A program made the position numbers and the translations under genes. DNA of 10,828 nucleotides from DAOTUL01 sp034437435. GTDB taxonomy: Bacteria > Chloroflexota > Anaerolineae > Aggregatilineales > Phototrophicaceae. Below, in pieces: positions 1 through 9,100 of this stretch (position 1 is the stretch's first letter; each line of letters starts with the position of its first letter). The notes under the pieces were generated by a model. It had not been told where the DNA came from and did not search any database. It was given only the letters and a program-made list of their open reading frames with translations. The DNA lies in NCBI GenBank assembly GCA_964417785.1, contig CAYQJO010000152.1:1-10828 (forward strand). Reading direction: 5' to 3'.

Positions 1-65
1 GTTCATGCGCGTAGTCTACCTCATTTTGAGGCGCTCTGTGCGTAACGTCAGTGAAGTAATCAAGA
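1..65. other. Short gene-free left edge
   Basis: This stretch lies downstream of the leftward DUF624 gene. It holds one small hairpin, CCTCA-ttt-TGAGG at 19-31, which has no T-run on either side and is a poor terminator candidate. An unremarkable plus-strand reading frame from 5 to 169 runs into the antisense of the DUF624 gene and is not supported. I see no other signal here. Confidence 0.4.
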
Positions 66-728
66 TTATTCTTGCAACATATCGTTATCATCCGTCACAA
101 TTGGCTCGATTACGCCGCGATGCTGGAGCCACTCAAGTAGACTGTATGTACCGAGCAACGCGATAAACATGGGTGTAATCAACATGAGTGGGGCAACCAC
201 CACAATCGACGGAATGAGTATAAACAACGATAACCCACTATTGAACAATAGCAGATAGGGGTCGGCCAATGCTGTCATGATGGCATTGCGATAGGCCTGC
301 AACACAGTGGTCTTATCCTGAATAGCGATATAGGGCAGAAGATAAAACTGGAAAACCAGCAGGAGGATCGCTGAGAAGAAAATTATACCGCCGACAAATG
401 TGCTGAATGTGGAACCCTGTGCGCTGTAGAATTGCAAGGCACTCCATCCCAGTATGACGATGAGCAGATTCATCCCTGCCCAGAGCCATCCGGTAAGCAG
501 GCGTTCACGTACCAGCGGCAAGTAGCGGCGCACGGTGGGATATCGGCCCCGGTAAGCACCATAGGCAATATCGAAGAGTGCGACTGTCGCCGGGGGCAGG
601 CCGATCATCGTCAGACTCAGGAGGAACCATACCAGATTGACTGCGCTGAACATGAACAACCAGTCAAATAAATCGACGACGACACCTTTCAGTGCCTGGA
701 AACGCCACCAGTAATTCGGCGGGTTCAT
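66..728 (-). CDS. DUF624 / YesL-like integral membrane protein
   Basis: A 220-residue polytopic membrane protein. Hydrophobic segments lie at roughly residues 20-42, 78-100, 110-134 and 158-195, and both ends are polar. The first segment followed by GLPPATVAL (residues 43-51) is typical of the DUF624 family, whose best-known member is Bacillus YesL. Genes of this family usually sit beside sugar ABC transporters and glycan-degrading enzymes. Their molecular function is not established; a helper role in sugar uptake is often assumed. The start is supported by GAGGTG, 5 nt upstream on the minus strand. It diverges from a putative glycoside hydrolase with 25 bp between start codons, which fits a carbohydrate locus. 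Family assignment rests on hydropathy and motif reading, not on a search. Confidence 0.8.
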   Translation of the reverse strand: MNPPNYWWRFQALKGVVVDLFDWLFMFSAVNLVWFLLSLTMIGLPPATVALFDIAYGAYRGRYPTVRRYLPLVRERLLTGWLWAGMNLLIVILGWSALQFYSAQGSTFSTFVGGIIFFSAILLLVFQFYLLPYIAIQDKTTVLQAYRNAIMTALADPYLLLFNSGLSLFILIPSIVVVAPLMLITPMFIALLGTYSLLEWLQHRGVIEPIVTDDNDMLQE

Positions 729-753
729 CGCATCACCTCGAAGGAGAACCGGG
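729..753. promoter_or_regulatory. 25-bp divergent gap with back-to-back ribosome binding sites
   Basis: The whole gap between two divergent start codons is 25 bp. On the minus strand GAGGTG (plus-strand 734-739) lies 5 nt from the ATG at 728. On the plus strand AAGGAG (741-746) lies 7 nt from the ATG at 754. The two sites are separated by a single base, leaving no room for a promoter. Any promoter for either gene must lie inside the coding region of the other, which would make the two 5' ends overlap as antisense RNAs. The Shine-Dalgarno sites are seen directly; the overlap of transcripts is inference. Confidence 0.75.
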
Positions 754-2337
754 ATGCAATTTTACAGTTTTGACCTGCACGACCCGATTTTTGAAATAGA
801 CAACTGGTCATTGAGTTTTCAGATTATTACGCTCGAAAACATTTATGGCCTGGATGTAGACCATACCACACTGACAGGCGACGATAAAGGTTGGCACCTG
901 TCCTGTACCCGTTTGCAGTGGGCGGGTGGTCAGCAATATGCACCGGGCAACTTGACCGCCATAATCACCCGCGAGATCGGTGATACTCTGCGGATCGCCA
1001 TCACCGCGCAGGCACCACACCGGATTCGCGCAATCAAACTACTTTTGCGTGACCTCCCGGCGTTTAACGTGCTGGATATGCTCGACCAAGCCCGTGCTGT
1101 ACCGCATGAGGGCTTGCTGGATAAATACCCTAACCCTCTGCGCTTGCCGCTGGTCTTCATCCAGTTCGATAATCATACAACCGGACTGCGTTGTGAAGAC
1201 CCCTATGCCCGTGCCAAACGCTTCGCCTTTTACCAGCAGCGCATGGGTAGTCCGACTTATACTATTGAGTGTATTCACGAGGAGGATGCACGCTGGTTCG
1301 ACACGTCGATCACTGTGCCGGATTGGATGATCTCGCGGACGACCTCTGTCACCGACTTTCGCGCTGAACAACTGGCATTTAACGAAGCGCATTTGCATTT
1401 AAAACCCTACGAAGAACGTGCCGATGTCCCCGCGTGGGCGCGTGACATCACATTGTGTCTCACGCTTCACGGGATGCACTGGTCGGGCTATATCTTCAAC
1501 ACTTATGCCGACATGCTGGACGTGATACATTATGTCACTGAGCGACTGGACGGGCGGCACATCCTCGCCTATTTGCCCGGATGGGAGGGACGCTATTACT
1601 GGCAGTACGGTGACTTCCGCCCGGAGCCGCGCCTCGGAGGAGAAGATGGCTTCACTCGTCTGTGTGCGCAGGCGCGTAAGCTGGGTGTCCATGTTATGCC
1701 GATGTTTGGTGGCAACTGTGCCAATGCATGGTCGCCCAATTTCCACACCTTCGGACCTGGTTCGCACATGAAATCAGCGACGCACAACGTCTTTCATGGC
1801 AACCAACCGGATTGGGACCTCAGCCGCGCCCAGGATACCGGCTGGCAGGCATGGCTCAATCCGGGTGCGCCAGCATGGCAAACCGAACTTACCCGGCAGA
1901 TAACGTCCCTGATGGATCGCTACGATTTCGATGCGGTCTTCCTGGATACTGTCGAAGTCTGGACGAACGACCCGGACTTCAACCTGTTGCAGGGGTATCG
2001 CCAGCTTGTGGACCGTATCCGCACTCATCGCCGTGATGTTCTGGTCACTGCCGAGGACTGGTATGATGGTCTGCTTGGCGTCTTTCCGATTTTCCAGCAG
2101 ACCGGTAAGTGGCGTCAGGTGCCGGATTGGGTCGCCCGCTATGCGCGTCTGATCGGCCATATCTGCGACTCGGAACCGGGACGCGGGAGTACCGGCGTTT
2201 TTGAATCCGGGTACGCTCCCTACGAACGTCTGCCGAATCGCCCACCGTACATCCAGACCATCGCCTTTACCGACGGCACACTGGCGAACGCGCAGGATGA
2301 AATCGACGCGGTGATCGCGCAAGTCATAGACAAATAG
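754..2337 (+). CDS. Putative TIM-barrel glycoside hydrolase, family unassigned
   Basis: A 527-residue protein without signal peptide or membrane segment. Residues 1 to about 225 look like a beta-sandwich. Residues about 230-527 read as a (beta/alpha)8 barrel with alternating hydrophobic strands and amphipathic helices. The strand DFDAVFLDTVEVW carries Asp398, and the following strand LVTAEDWYDG carries Glu434/Asp435. An Asp followed about 36 residues later by a Glu on the next strand is the nucleophile plus acid/base layout of GH13-like retaining enzymes and of GH101/GH129 alpha-N-acetylgalactosaminidases. These two residues are therefore the likely catalytic pair, by inference. Aromatic stretches such as LPGWEGRYYWQYGDF (about 270-285) suit a sugar-binding cleft. 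The start has AAGGAG at 7 nt. It forms a tight pair with the next gene (10-bp gap) and is probably cytosolic, acting on imported oligosaccharide. I do not recognise a named enzyme; a DUF6259-like family is a possible home. Confidence 0.7.
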   Translation: MQFYSFDLHDPIFEIDNWSLSFQIITLENIYGLDVDHTTLTGDDKGWHLSCTRLQWAGGQQYAPGNLTAIITREIGDTLRIAITAQAPHRIRAIKLLLRDLPAFNVLDMLDQARAVPHEGLLDKYPNPLRLPLVFIQFDNHTTGLRCEDPYARAKRFAFYQQRMGSPTYTIECIHEEDARWFDTSITVPDWMISRTTSVTDFRAEQLAFNEAHLHLKPYEERADVPAWARDITLCLTLHGMHWSGYIFNTYADMLDVIHYVTERLDGRHILAYLPGWEGRYYWQYGDFRPEPRLGGEDGFTRLCAQARKLGVHVMPMFGGNCANAWSPNFHTFGPGSHMKSATHNVFHGNQPDWDLSRAQDTGWQAWLNPGAPAWQTELTRQITSLMDRYDFDAVFLDTVEVWTNDPDFNLLQGYRQLVDRIRTHRRDVLVTAEDWYDGLLGVFPIFQQTGKWRQVPDWVARYARLIGHICDSEPGRGSTGVFESGYAPYERLPNRPPYIQTIAFTDGTLANAQDEIDAVIAQVIDK

Positions 2338-2347
2338 GAGCAAAAAA

Positions 2348-3670
2348 ATGCAGTCTCAAGTAAAGCCCACCAATGGCATGACCATCACAGAGGATACACA
2401 ATTTGCGCCCGGTGTCTATGCGCTGCCCGATGGCATCCGCATCGGCGCGGATAACATCACGGTGTCCGGTGAGAACACAACGATTATCCACACCGCACAC
2501 GACGGTGCAGCGATTCACAATGATGGGCATGATGGCGTCACCGTGCGCGATCTGTCTATCTTCGGGTTCTATTTCGGTATCCGCATGGAGAACTGCCGTG
2601 ATGTGTGTGTCGAAAACGTCAACGTGCGCGGTACTCACGAAATCGCCGGGATCGACACCTTTTTGTATCTATGGTTGCCCATTGAGGACACCTACGGTGG
2701 TGCTATTCTGCTGCACAACGTCGAGAGCGGCACGGTACGCGGCTGTGATCTGCAACACCAGATGAACGGTGTCCTGCTCTACAACTGCACCGGGGCAACT
2801 GTTGAGGAGAATAACGCCTCATTCAACAGTGGGTGGGGCATCTATCTCTCACGCACGATGGACAGTCTGATCCACAACAACCAGTTCGATTTTTGCAACC
2901 GGCTTTACCGCCGTCCAGAAAACGGCACCATCCGTGCTGAGGCGGACTCCGCCGGGATCGTGTTGGTCAAGGCGTCATCACGGAATCGTTTCCTCAAAAA
3001 TACCTGCATCGGCGGTGGCGATGGTATTTTCATCGCCGGTTACGAACACCCCGGCAAGATCGATCCGTGCAATGATAACCTGTTCGAGGACAACGACTGC
3101 CGCCTCAGCCCTAACAACGCCATCGAAGCGACCTTCTCCCAGGGTAATATCTTCCGCCGCAACGATTGCAGCCGTTCCAATTATGGCTTCTGGATGGGAT
3201 ACTCCTGGGATAACATTCTGGAAGACAATCACATTGAGTTCAACCGTTTCGTGGGTATCGCCGCAGAACATGCTTTTAACTTCAGCGTGCGCAATAACAC
3301 CGTCCGTCAGAACGGTGAGGGCATCCGCCTGTGGACACGCGGCGGCGGGCCACTGGAATACTACCCCGACCATAGGGTGTGTCACCACTTCACCATTGAG
3401 GGCAACGTGATCGAGGCAAATACCATCGGCTTTAACGGGTATACAACCGACGCCGTGCCAGATGAAGGTTGTCACCATTTCACGCTGGATCAAAATGTGT
3501 TCGACGACAATCGCATCGGTGTGCGCTTCGACCGCGTGAGCGACAGCACAATCACCGGCAATACGTTCAAAAACAACGTACAAATCGCTGTCCATCTCGA
3601 AAATAAGACGAATACCCAACTCGGCGACAACCGTTTCGAGAACAACACACAAGATGTTGTGGGAGAATAG
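2348..3670 (+). CDS. Right-handed parallel beta-helix repeat protein (PbH1 / NosD-like)
   Basis: A 440-residue protein made almost wholly of short coils of about 21-25 residues with the pattern N-x-h-x-x-N followed by GI-h-h. Examples are NNASFNSGWGIYLSRTMDS, DNHIEFNRFVGIAAEHAFNF and NNTVRQNGEGIRLW. This is the signature of PbH1 repeats in a right-handed parallel beta-helix, the fold of pectate lyases, glycoside hydrolase family 28, alginate epimerases and NosD. Residues about 1-40 (DTQFAPGVYALPDGIRIGADNITV) form the usual N-terminal capping turns. There is no signal peptide, which is unusual because many such proteins are exported. Together with the intracellular-looking hydrolase 10 bp upstream this suggests a cytosolic lyase, epimerase or hydrolase acting on sugars. 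No catalytic residues can be named. The start is fixed by AGGAG at 2336-2340, which overlaps the upstream TAG stop and lies 7 nt from the ATG. The two genes should be translationally linked. Confidence 0.8.
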   Translation: MQSQVKPTNGMTITEDTQFAPGVYALPDGIRIGADNITVSGENTTIIHTAHDGAAIHNDGHDGVTVRDLSIFGFYFGIRMENCRDVCVENVNVRGTHEIAGIDTFLYLWLPIEDTYGGAILLHNVESGTVRGCDLQHQMNGVLLYNCTGATVEENNASFNSGWGIYLSRTMDSLIHNNQFDFCNRLYRRPENGTIRAEADSAGIVLVKASSRNRFLKNTCIGGGDGIFIAGYEHPGKIDPCNDNLFEDNDCRLSPNNAIEATFSQGNIFRRNDCSRSNYGFWMGYSWDNILEDNHIEFNRFVGIAAEHAFNFSVRNNTVRQNGEGIRLWTRGGGPLEYYPDHRVCHHFTIEGNVIEANTIGFNGYTTDAVPDEGCHHFTLDQNVFDDNRIGVRFDRVSDSTITGNTFKNNVQIAVHLENKTNTQLGDNRFENNTQDVVGE

Positions 3671-3683
3671 TCTCGTTTTTAAA

Positions 3684-3707
3684 ATGCGCTAGATGCGCTA
3701 CTATAAC
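3684..3707 (+). repeat. Tandem ATGCGCTA repeat followed by TATAAC
   Basis: ATGCGCTA occurs at 3684-3691 and again at 3693-3700, a 9-bp period, and TATAAC follows at 3702-3707. It lies at the start of the lipoprotein gene, where no Shine-Dalgarno sequence is present. The TATAAC resembles a -10 box, but it sits too close to the ATG at 3711 (and inside the gene if the ATG at 3693 is used) for a simple promoter reading. The repeat is seen; a role as operator or promoter is speculative. Confidence 0.3.
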
Positions 3708-5561
3708 CACATGATACGCCTACTCCTGCTGATCGTCTTGCTGGTTGGGTGCCAACCCGACGAAGTCGCCGAACTCCCCACGCGGGTGTCTCTGCCCACA
3801 CCCACCGCCGAAGTCGTCGGCCAGCTTGAATTCTGGCAGGCCGCCCAGGGCAATCTACTCCCCGGCGGCACCGACATCTGGACCTTCACCGCCCAGGCAG
3901 ACGACCAGATTGGGGTCCGCGTGGTCGGCCTGGATGCCCGCCTCACCCTGCGCACCGCCAACGGCGACATCCTGCAACAGGGCGACCAGATCAGCACCAC
4001 CCTGTCTGCCAGCGGCCAATACCGCGTCACCGTCACCAGCGCCACCAATGGACCCTACGAGATCGGCCTACGCCATGTCGATCAGAGGCAAAATATGCCA
4101 ACAGCGCTGCCCCAGGTGGTCGGAGTCCCGACCCCGTCCCGCAGCTTCGACCATCCCGGCACCTATATCGGCCATATCGACAGCGGCGAATCCGCTGGTG
4201 GCACTCTGCAAGCTAACAGCCCCGACCACATCTACACTTTCGACGGCGAAACCGGCCAGTACATCCAGCTTGAGCTACAGCGCGTGTCCGGTGCGCTCGA
4301 CCCGGCAATGACGCTTTATGCTCCCGATGGCGGCCCCATCGCCTTCGATGACGACAGCGGCGGCAGCCTCACCGCCCGCCTGCACAACATCCTTCTCCCC
4401 GCCGACGGTCTCTACAGTGTCCAGGTCAGCGGCAGCGAAGCCGAAGGCGGCTATGCCCTGCGCCTTCTGCGCTATGAGCGGCCCGTCCCCGTCACCCCGA
4501 CCGTTGTCGCCGTGCCAACCGAGACTCCCGCGCCCACATATGCGCCAGCAACGCCCGTCCGCAGCGATACTGGCCTGCGATTGGTGGAATATATGCCCGT
4601 CGTCAGTGTAGCCGACTCGCCCGGTTATCTGGTCATCTATTCCTTCTCCGCCACCGCTGGCGACTTCATCACGGTCGGTGCTGGACCCTATAACGACTCG
4701 CAGGTGCGCCCCCAAATCGAGATTGTCGATCCCGACGGCAGCATCGTCGCCCGTGCCGGATCGATCTCCGCCGGTGCCAACGGCGACGCCCTGGCGACCT
4801 TTATCGTCCCTCTGGATGGGATCTATCAGGTGTTCGTCGGCACTGAGGATAACCAGACTGGTGAGTATATCATCGCCTACGGTCGCGGTCCTGGCTGGTT
4901 GGAGCAGGTGGAAGGCTTCGCCGCCCGCGACGAGACCATCCAGAACAGCCTGGACCGGCGCGGCCAGCGCGACGTCTGGATGGTAGAACTACGTGCTGGC
5001 GATATCATCACGGTCGCCGCCAACCCGGAAAATAGTCTGGTCTTCGATCCCGCCCTGGATATTGCGCCAGCCACGCGCCCCGATCTGCCTCTGGCTTTCG
5101 ACGACAACAGCGGCGGCAACCGGGGAGCCTTCATGCGCAGTGTCAATATTCCCGAAACCGGATTGTATCTACTGCGTGTGTATGGATCAGGCGCGGGCAG
5201 CACCGGCGCTTACCGGTTGGTGTGGCGCTACATCAACGTAGCTCCCACGCCGACCGTGCCGCCCGCCGTCTATCCGCTCCTGGTTCTGGACGAGACTGTA
5301 GCGGATAATGAGTATCTGTTCTTCCCCTTCCAGGGACGCACGGGCCAACAGATACAGGTGCGCGTCGAAGGTGTCGATTTCGACCCACTGGCCGCCCTGG
5401 TTGATCCATCCGGCACGGTTATTCTGGAAGTCGATGATGTGGACGGTAACTTGAATCCGTCATTCATGGTGACGCTGCCTGAGTCTGGCACCTACAATAT
5501 CCGTGTGAATGGTTATATCTCCGGTGGAACCTTTCGCCTGACTGTGGAAGAACGGTTCTAA
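3693..5561 (+). CDS. Surface lipoprotein with about five PPC-like beta-sandwich domains
   Basis: A 622-residue protein beginning with a lipoprotein signal. From an alternative ATG at 3711 the sequence is MIRLLLLIVLLVGC, with lipobox Leu-Val-Gly-Cys and Cys14 as the lipid-attached residue. Using 3693 adds six residues (MRYYNH). Neither start has a Shine-Dalgarno site, so the choice is open. The mature part carries about five repeats of roughly 100-120 residues, each ending in a strand pair like GGSLTARLHNILLPADGLY followed by a YxLRL or YRLxW edge. This matches bacterial pre-peptidase C-terminal (PPC) domains. Asp-rich turns such as AFDDDSGG and AFDDNSGG are typical calcium-binding-type loops. 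Two Pro/Thr-rich linkers (around residues 265-290, and VAPTPTVPP near 515-525) separate groups of domains. No peptidase or hydrolase domain is attached, so an adhesive or structural role at the cell surface is likely. It lies 22 bp after the beta-helix gene. Confidence 0.85.
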   Translation: MRYYNHMIRLLLLIVLLVGCQPDEVAELPTRVSLPTPTAEVVGQLEFWQAAQGNLLPGGTDIWTFTAQADDQIGVRVVGLDARLTLRTANGDILQQGDQISTTLSASGQYRVTVTSATNGPYEIGLRHVDQRQNMPTALPQVVGVPTPSRSFDHPGTYIGHIDSGESAGGTLQANSPDHIYTFDGETGQYIQLELQRVSGALDPAMTLYAPDGGPIAFDDDSGGSLTARLHNILLPADGLYSVQVSGSEAEGGYALRLLRYERPVPVTPTVVAVPTETPAPTYAPATPVRSDTGLRLVEYMPVVSVADSPGYLVIYSFSATAGDFITVGAGPYNDSQVRPQIEIVDPDGSIVARAGSISAGANGDALATFIVPLDGIYQVFVGTEDNQTGEYIIAYGRGPGWLEQVEGFAARDETIQNSLDRRGQRDVWMVELRAGDIITVAANPENSLVFDPALDIAPATRPDLPLAFDDNSGGNRGAFMRSVNIPETGLYLLRVYGSGAGSTGAYRLVWRYINVAPTPTVPPAVYPLLVLDETVADNEYLFFPFQGRTGQQIQVRVEGVDFDPLAALVDPSGTVILEVDDVDGNLNPSFMVTLPESGTYNIRVNGYISGGTFRLTVEERF

Positions 5562-5568
5562 GCTAAGT

Positions 5569-5574
5569 TATAAT
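5569..5574 (+). promoter_or_regulatory. Candidate -10 box TATAAT upstream of the SRPBCC/mannosidase unit
   Basis: A perfect TATAAT lies 8 bp after the lipoprotein stop and 38 bp before the ATG at 5613. No good -35 hexamer is seen 16-18 bp upstream (the region reads TGGAAG-like). Its position at the start of a two-gene unit is the main support. It would give a 5' leader of roughly 30 nt. Confidence 0.4.
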
Positions 5575-5612
5575 CGGGGCAAGTACATTGAAGAAGATGA
5601 AAGATTATTATC

Positions 5613-6092
5613 ATGCCCGAAGTAAAGCAATCCGTGACGATCAACCGTCCGGTGGGGGAAGTCTTTCGCACGGCGATGGATTTCAACCGGGTGACTGAGT
5701 GGCAGCCCGACATCCAGGAGTCGCACCTTTCCGAGGAGAGGCCGCGTGTCGCCACTATGATTATGCAGCGTCGCTCGACCCGGTTGATGGGCTGGAAGCT
5801 GGACCTCAACGCCGACATCACCAACTACGTTCCCAACCGCATGCTGGAATACAAGGGTGTGCTGGGCCGCTTCCCGGTCCTGGGTCAGTTGAGCTTCGAC
5901 AGCGAGCGTGGATCAACCCGCGTCACTGAACGCCTGGAAATCCGAATGGGGTTTCTCTATGCGCTGTTTTCGCCCATGATGCGCGGAGTCATGAGCCGTC
6001 GCAGCCGCAAAGCCTTAGAGGGTCTGAAAAACATGATTGAGTCAAAATCTGTTGGCTCAACACCACCTACTGATTTTCACAAAGAACTGTGA
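5613..6092 (+). CDS. SRPBCC (START-like / polyketide-cyclase-type) family protein
   Basis: A 159-residue soluble protein. The opening VTINRPVGEVFRTAMDFNRV followed by TEWQPDI (residues about 8-34) is the standard N-terminal strand and helix of SRPBCC proteins, which form a hydrophobic ligand pocket between a curved beta-sheet and a long C-terminal helix. The middle contains alternating strands ending in STRVTERLEI, and the C-terminal helix spans about residues 118-145. Family members bind lipids or aromatic ligands, or act as cyclases or chaperone partners; the ligand cannot be told from sequence. The ribosome site is weak (a purine-rich GAAGAAGATGAAAG lies 9-22 nt upstream). The gene ends 8 bp before the alpha-mannosidase start, so the two are probably co-transcribed, although no functional link between the families is known to me. 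The last 15 residues are polar and look disordered. Confidence 0.75.
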   Translation: MPEVKQSVTINRPVGEVFRTAMDFNRVTEWQPDIQESHLSEERPRVATMIMQRRSTRLMGWKLDLNADITNYVPNRMLEYKGVLGRFPVLGQLSFDSERGSTRVTERLEIRMGFLYALFSPMMRGVMSRRSRKALEGLKNMIESKSVGSTPPTDFHKEL

Positions 6093-6095
6093 GGA
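6091..6095 (+). promoter_or_regulatory. Ribosome binding site that decides the mannosidase start
   Basis: GAGGA at 6091-6095 overlaps the TGA stop of the SRPBCC gene and lies 5 nt before the ATG at 6101. It favours that ATG over the in-frame GTG at 6089, which overlaps the stop (GTGA) but has no Shine-Dalgarno site at proper distance. Confidence 0.6.
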
Positions 6096-6100
6096 CTTCT

Positions 6101-9100
6101 ATGCATGACATCCGATGGACGGCGCGTAAAATCGCCCAACGTATCGCCCTGGTGGACTCGTGGGTCTACCGTGATCGCTCGCCACTCCCTGCATTTCACT
6201 ACACCGAACTCATGGACCCTATGGACGAACCGCCCGTCGGTGCGGATGTCGATTACAGTGTATGGGAAACCGTGTCACCAAACTCATACTGGTCGCGTCA
6301 GGATACCAACTTCGTCCTGCGCACCACATTTGAAATTCCAGTTGCGTGGGATAACGAAGCACCGCTGGCACTGTATTTGCCGTTAGGTGATGTGGGCAGC
6401 TTCAGCCACCCGGAAGCACTGGTCTATATTGATGGCGTCGCGTATGCCACCTGCGACCGCCATCACCAGGAGATTCTGCTGCGCCGCCGCTGGCAGGATG
6501 GCGAAACCTACCAACTTGCTCTGCATGGTTGGTCGGGCAACCAGCACCCCCAGGGCGAAATTGGCCGTTTCCTCATGCGTACCTGCTATATCGTGCAGAT
6601 TGACCAGCCGACCCGCGATTTCGTTATTCTGGCCCGCAACGCTCTGGAAGTCGCCAACACCGTCGATGCCAACGATCCGGTCCGCAGCCACCTGCTCAAC
6701 GCCCTGGATGATGCTTTCAAACAGGTGGACCTGCGCGAACCCATCGGTGATGCGTTTTACCAGAGCATCGGGCAGGCTATGCAGACACTGCAAGTGGGTG
6801 TTCAGAACGCCGGTCCGGCGCTGGATGTCCATATCACGGCAACCGGCCACGCTCATATCGACGTGGCATGGTTATGGACTCTGGGGCAGACCCGGCTCAA
6901 GGCCGGACGCACCTTCTACAATGTCATGCGCTTCATGGAGCAGTTCCCGCATTATCGCTTCAACCAGAGTACCGCCCAGCTATATGATTATGTGCGCCAG
7001 GACTACCCGACGCTGTTCGAGGCCATCAAAGACCGGGTGGCCGAAGATCGCTGGGAGGTCATCGGCGGTATGTGGGTGGAGGCCGATTGTAATCTCTCCG
7101 GTCCGGAGTCGCTGGCACGCCAGTTTCTGCTCGGCACGAGTTTCTTCCGTAAGCATTTCGGTGACAATGTGATGACGCCGGTCCTGTGGCTGCCGGATGT
7201 GTTTGGCTATGCGTGGAACCTGCCGCAGTTGATTAAAGAAGCCGGGTTGGAATACTTCTTCACCATCAAAATCGGATGGAGCCAGTACAATCGCCTGCCT
7301 TACGACACGTTCTGGTGGCAGGGACTCGATGGCACACAGGTGCTGACTCACTTCAGCACCACACCGGAGTCGCACAATCTGGAAGCCAGAGCCACCTATA
7401 ACGCCTATCCAACACCGGGAACCGCTATCGGAACCTGGCGTAGATTCCAGCAGAAAGACGAGTCCCACGATGTGTTGATGGTCTATGGGTATGGTGACGG
7501 CGGCGGCGGCCCTACCCGCGAGATGCTGGAAAACATTCAGGTGATGGGCGAACTGGCGGGTGTTCCACACGTCCAGAGTGGCAAAGTGCGCGATTTCTTC
7601 ACCCAGGTGGAGGCCGATTCGGGAGAGAAGCTGCCGGTGTGGAATGGTGAACTCTACCTGGAACTGCACCGGGGGACCTACACCACCCAGAGCCGCAACA
7701 AACGCGCCAACCGCCAGAGCGAGTTTCTCCTCCATGATGCCGAAGCGCTGGCCGTGTTGGCGAAATTGCTCGATAGCAGCTATACCTATCCTGCCGAGAC
7801 CTTCCAGAAGGCGTGGGAACTGGTGTGCCTGAACCAGTTCCACGACATCATCCCCGGCAGCAGCATCACCGCCGTCTACCGCGAGTCGCTGCAACAATAC
7901 GCCGAGGTTCGCACCATGACCGAACAGGCTCGCGACGCCGCCCTACAAGCCATCGCCGGAAAGCACAACGGCCACGTTTTGATCGTCAACCCGACCAGCT
8001 TCGCCCGCACTGATCTGGCTTTCTGGCCGCACCATCTGGCCGAGGGCAAATGCTTCGAGCGCGTCGGCGGCGTCATCACACAGAAAACCACTGATGGCAC
8101 CTGGATCGGTGTGGGCGAAATCGCGCCGTATAGTGTGGTCGCTTTGTCGGTGGTGGATGGCGAACCCGTCACGCCGGAGACCTCGTTGCATATCGCGCCC
8201 GATATTCTGGAAAACGACTACGTGCGGGTGGAGATCAACGCCGGCGGCGACATCACCCGTATCTATGACCGCCTGTACGAACGCGAGGTCATGCCGCCCG
8301 ATACGCTCAGCAACCAGTTTCTCGCCTTTGAGGACCGTCCGCTGAACTGGGATGCATGGGATGTCGATATTTTCTACGACGATAAGGTCTACTTTGCCGA
8401 ACCTGCCGAGTCTATCCGCGTGATTGAGTCCGGCCCGCTGCGGGGAACAGTCGAGATCAAACGCCGTATCCTGAACAGTAGCTATGTCCAGCGTATCTCG
8501 CTCAGCTACAACAGCCCGCGCATCGACTTCGACACGGAGATCGACTGGCATGAGAAGCACATCCTGCTCAAAGCGGCTTTCCCGGTGGATGTTTTGTCAC
8601 CCCACGCCACCTACGAGATTCAATGGGGCAACGTGGAGCGGCCCACACACCGCAACACCAGTTGGGATTGGGCGCGTTTCGAGATGGCCGCTCAGAAATG
8701 GGTCGATCTCAGCGAGGGCGATTACGGCGTGAGTCTGCTCAACGACAGCAAATACGGCCACGCTATTCACGACAACGTGATCCAGATCAGTCTGCTGCGT
8801 GGGCCGATCCAACCCGATCCGCAGGCCGACCAGGGCCACCACCGTTTCGCTTACAGCCTGCTGCCGCATACCGGCAGTTGGGGACGGCGTACCATCGCCC
8901 ATGCCTATGCACTCAATGATTCGCTGCTGGCGGTCACGGGTACAGTCGGTAAGGCAGTCGCCCGGCCAGCCGAGGGGCTGCTATCAGTGGACGGCGAAAA
9001 TGTCGTGATTGAGACGGTGAAATGGGCCGAAGATGGGGACGGCATCATCATCCGCCTGTATGAGTGTATGCGCCGCCGGGGAACGACCACGCTGCGGACC

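Noticed and set aside
19..31. CCTCA-ttt-TGAGG hairpin as terminator of the DUF624 gene
   Set aside because: Only five pairs and no T-run following on the minus strand.
1774..2343. Minus-strand open frame of 189 codons opposite the hydrolase gene
   Set aside because: It overlaps the barrel strands that carry Asp398 and Glu434 on the plus strand, and no family is recognisable in its product.
2978..3652. Minus-strand open frame of 224 codons opposite the beta-helix gene
   Set aside because: The plus strand has clear PbH1 repeats; the antisense product only mirrors the codon bias and has no ribosome site or domain.
6089..6091. GTG start for the mannosidase overlapping the upstream TGA
   Set aside because: The ATG at 6101 has GAGGA 5 nt upstream and begins at the usual family N-terminus; the GTG has no ribosome site.
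6980..7897. Long minus-strand open frame (305 codons) inside the alpha-mannosidase gene
   Set aside because: It lies opposite the conserved catalytic domain of GH38, its product matches no family I recognise, and such antisense frames are common in GC-rich genes.
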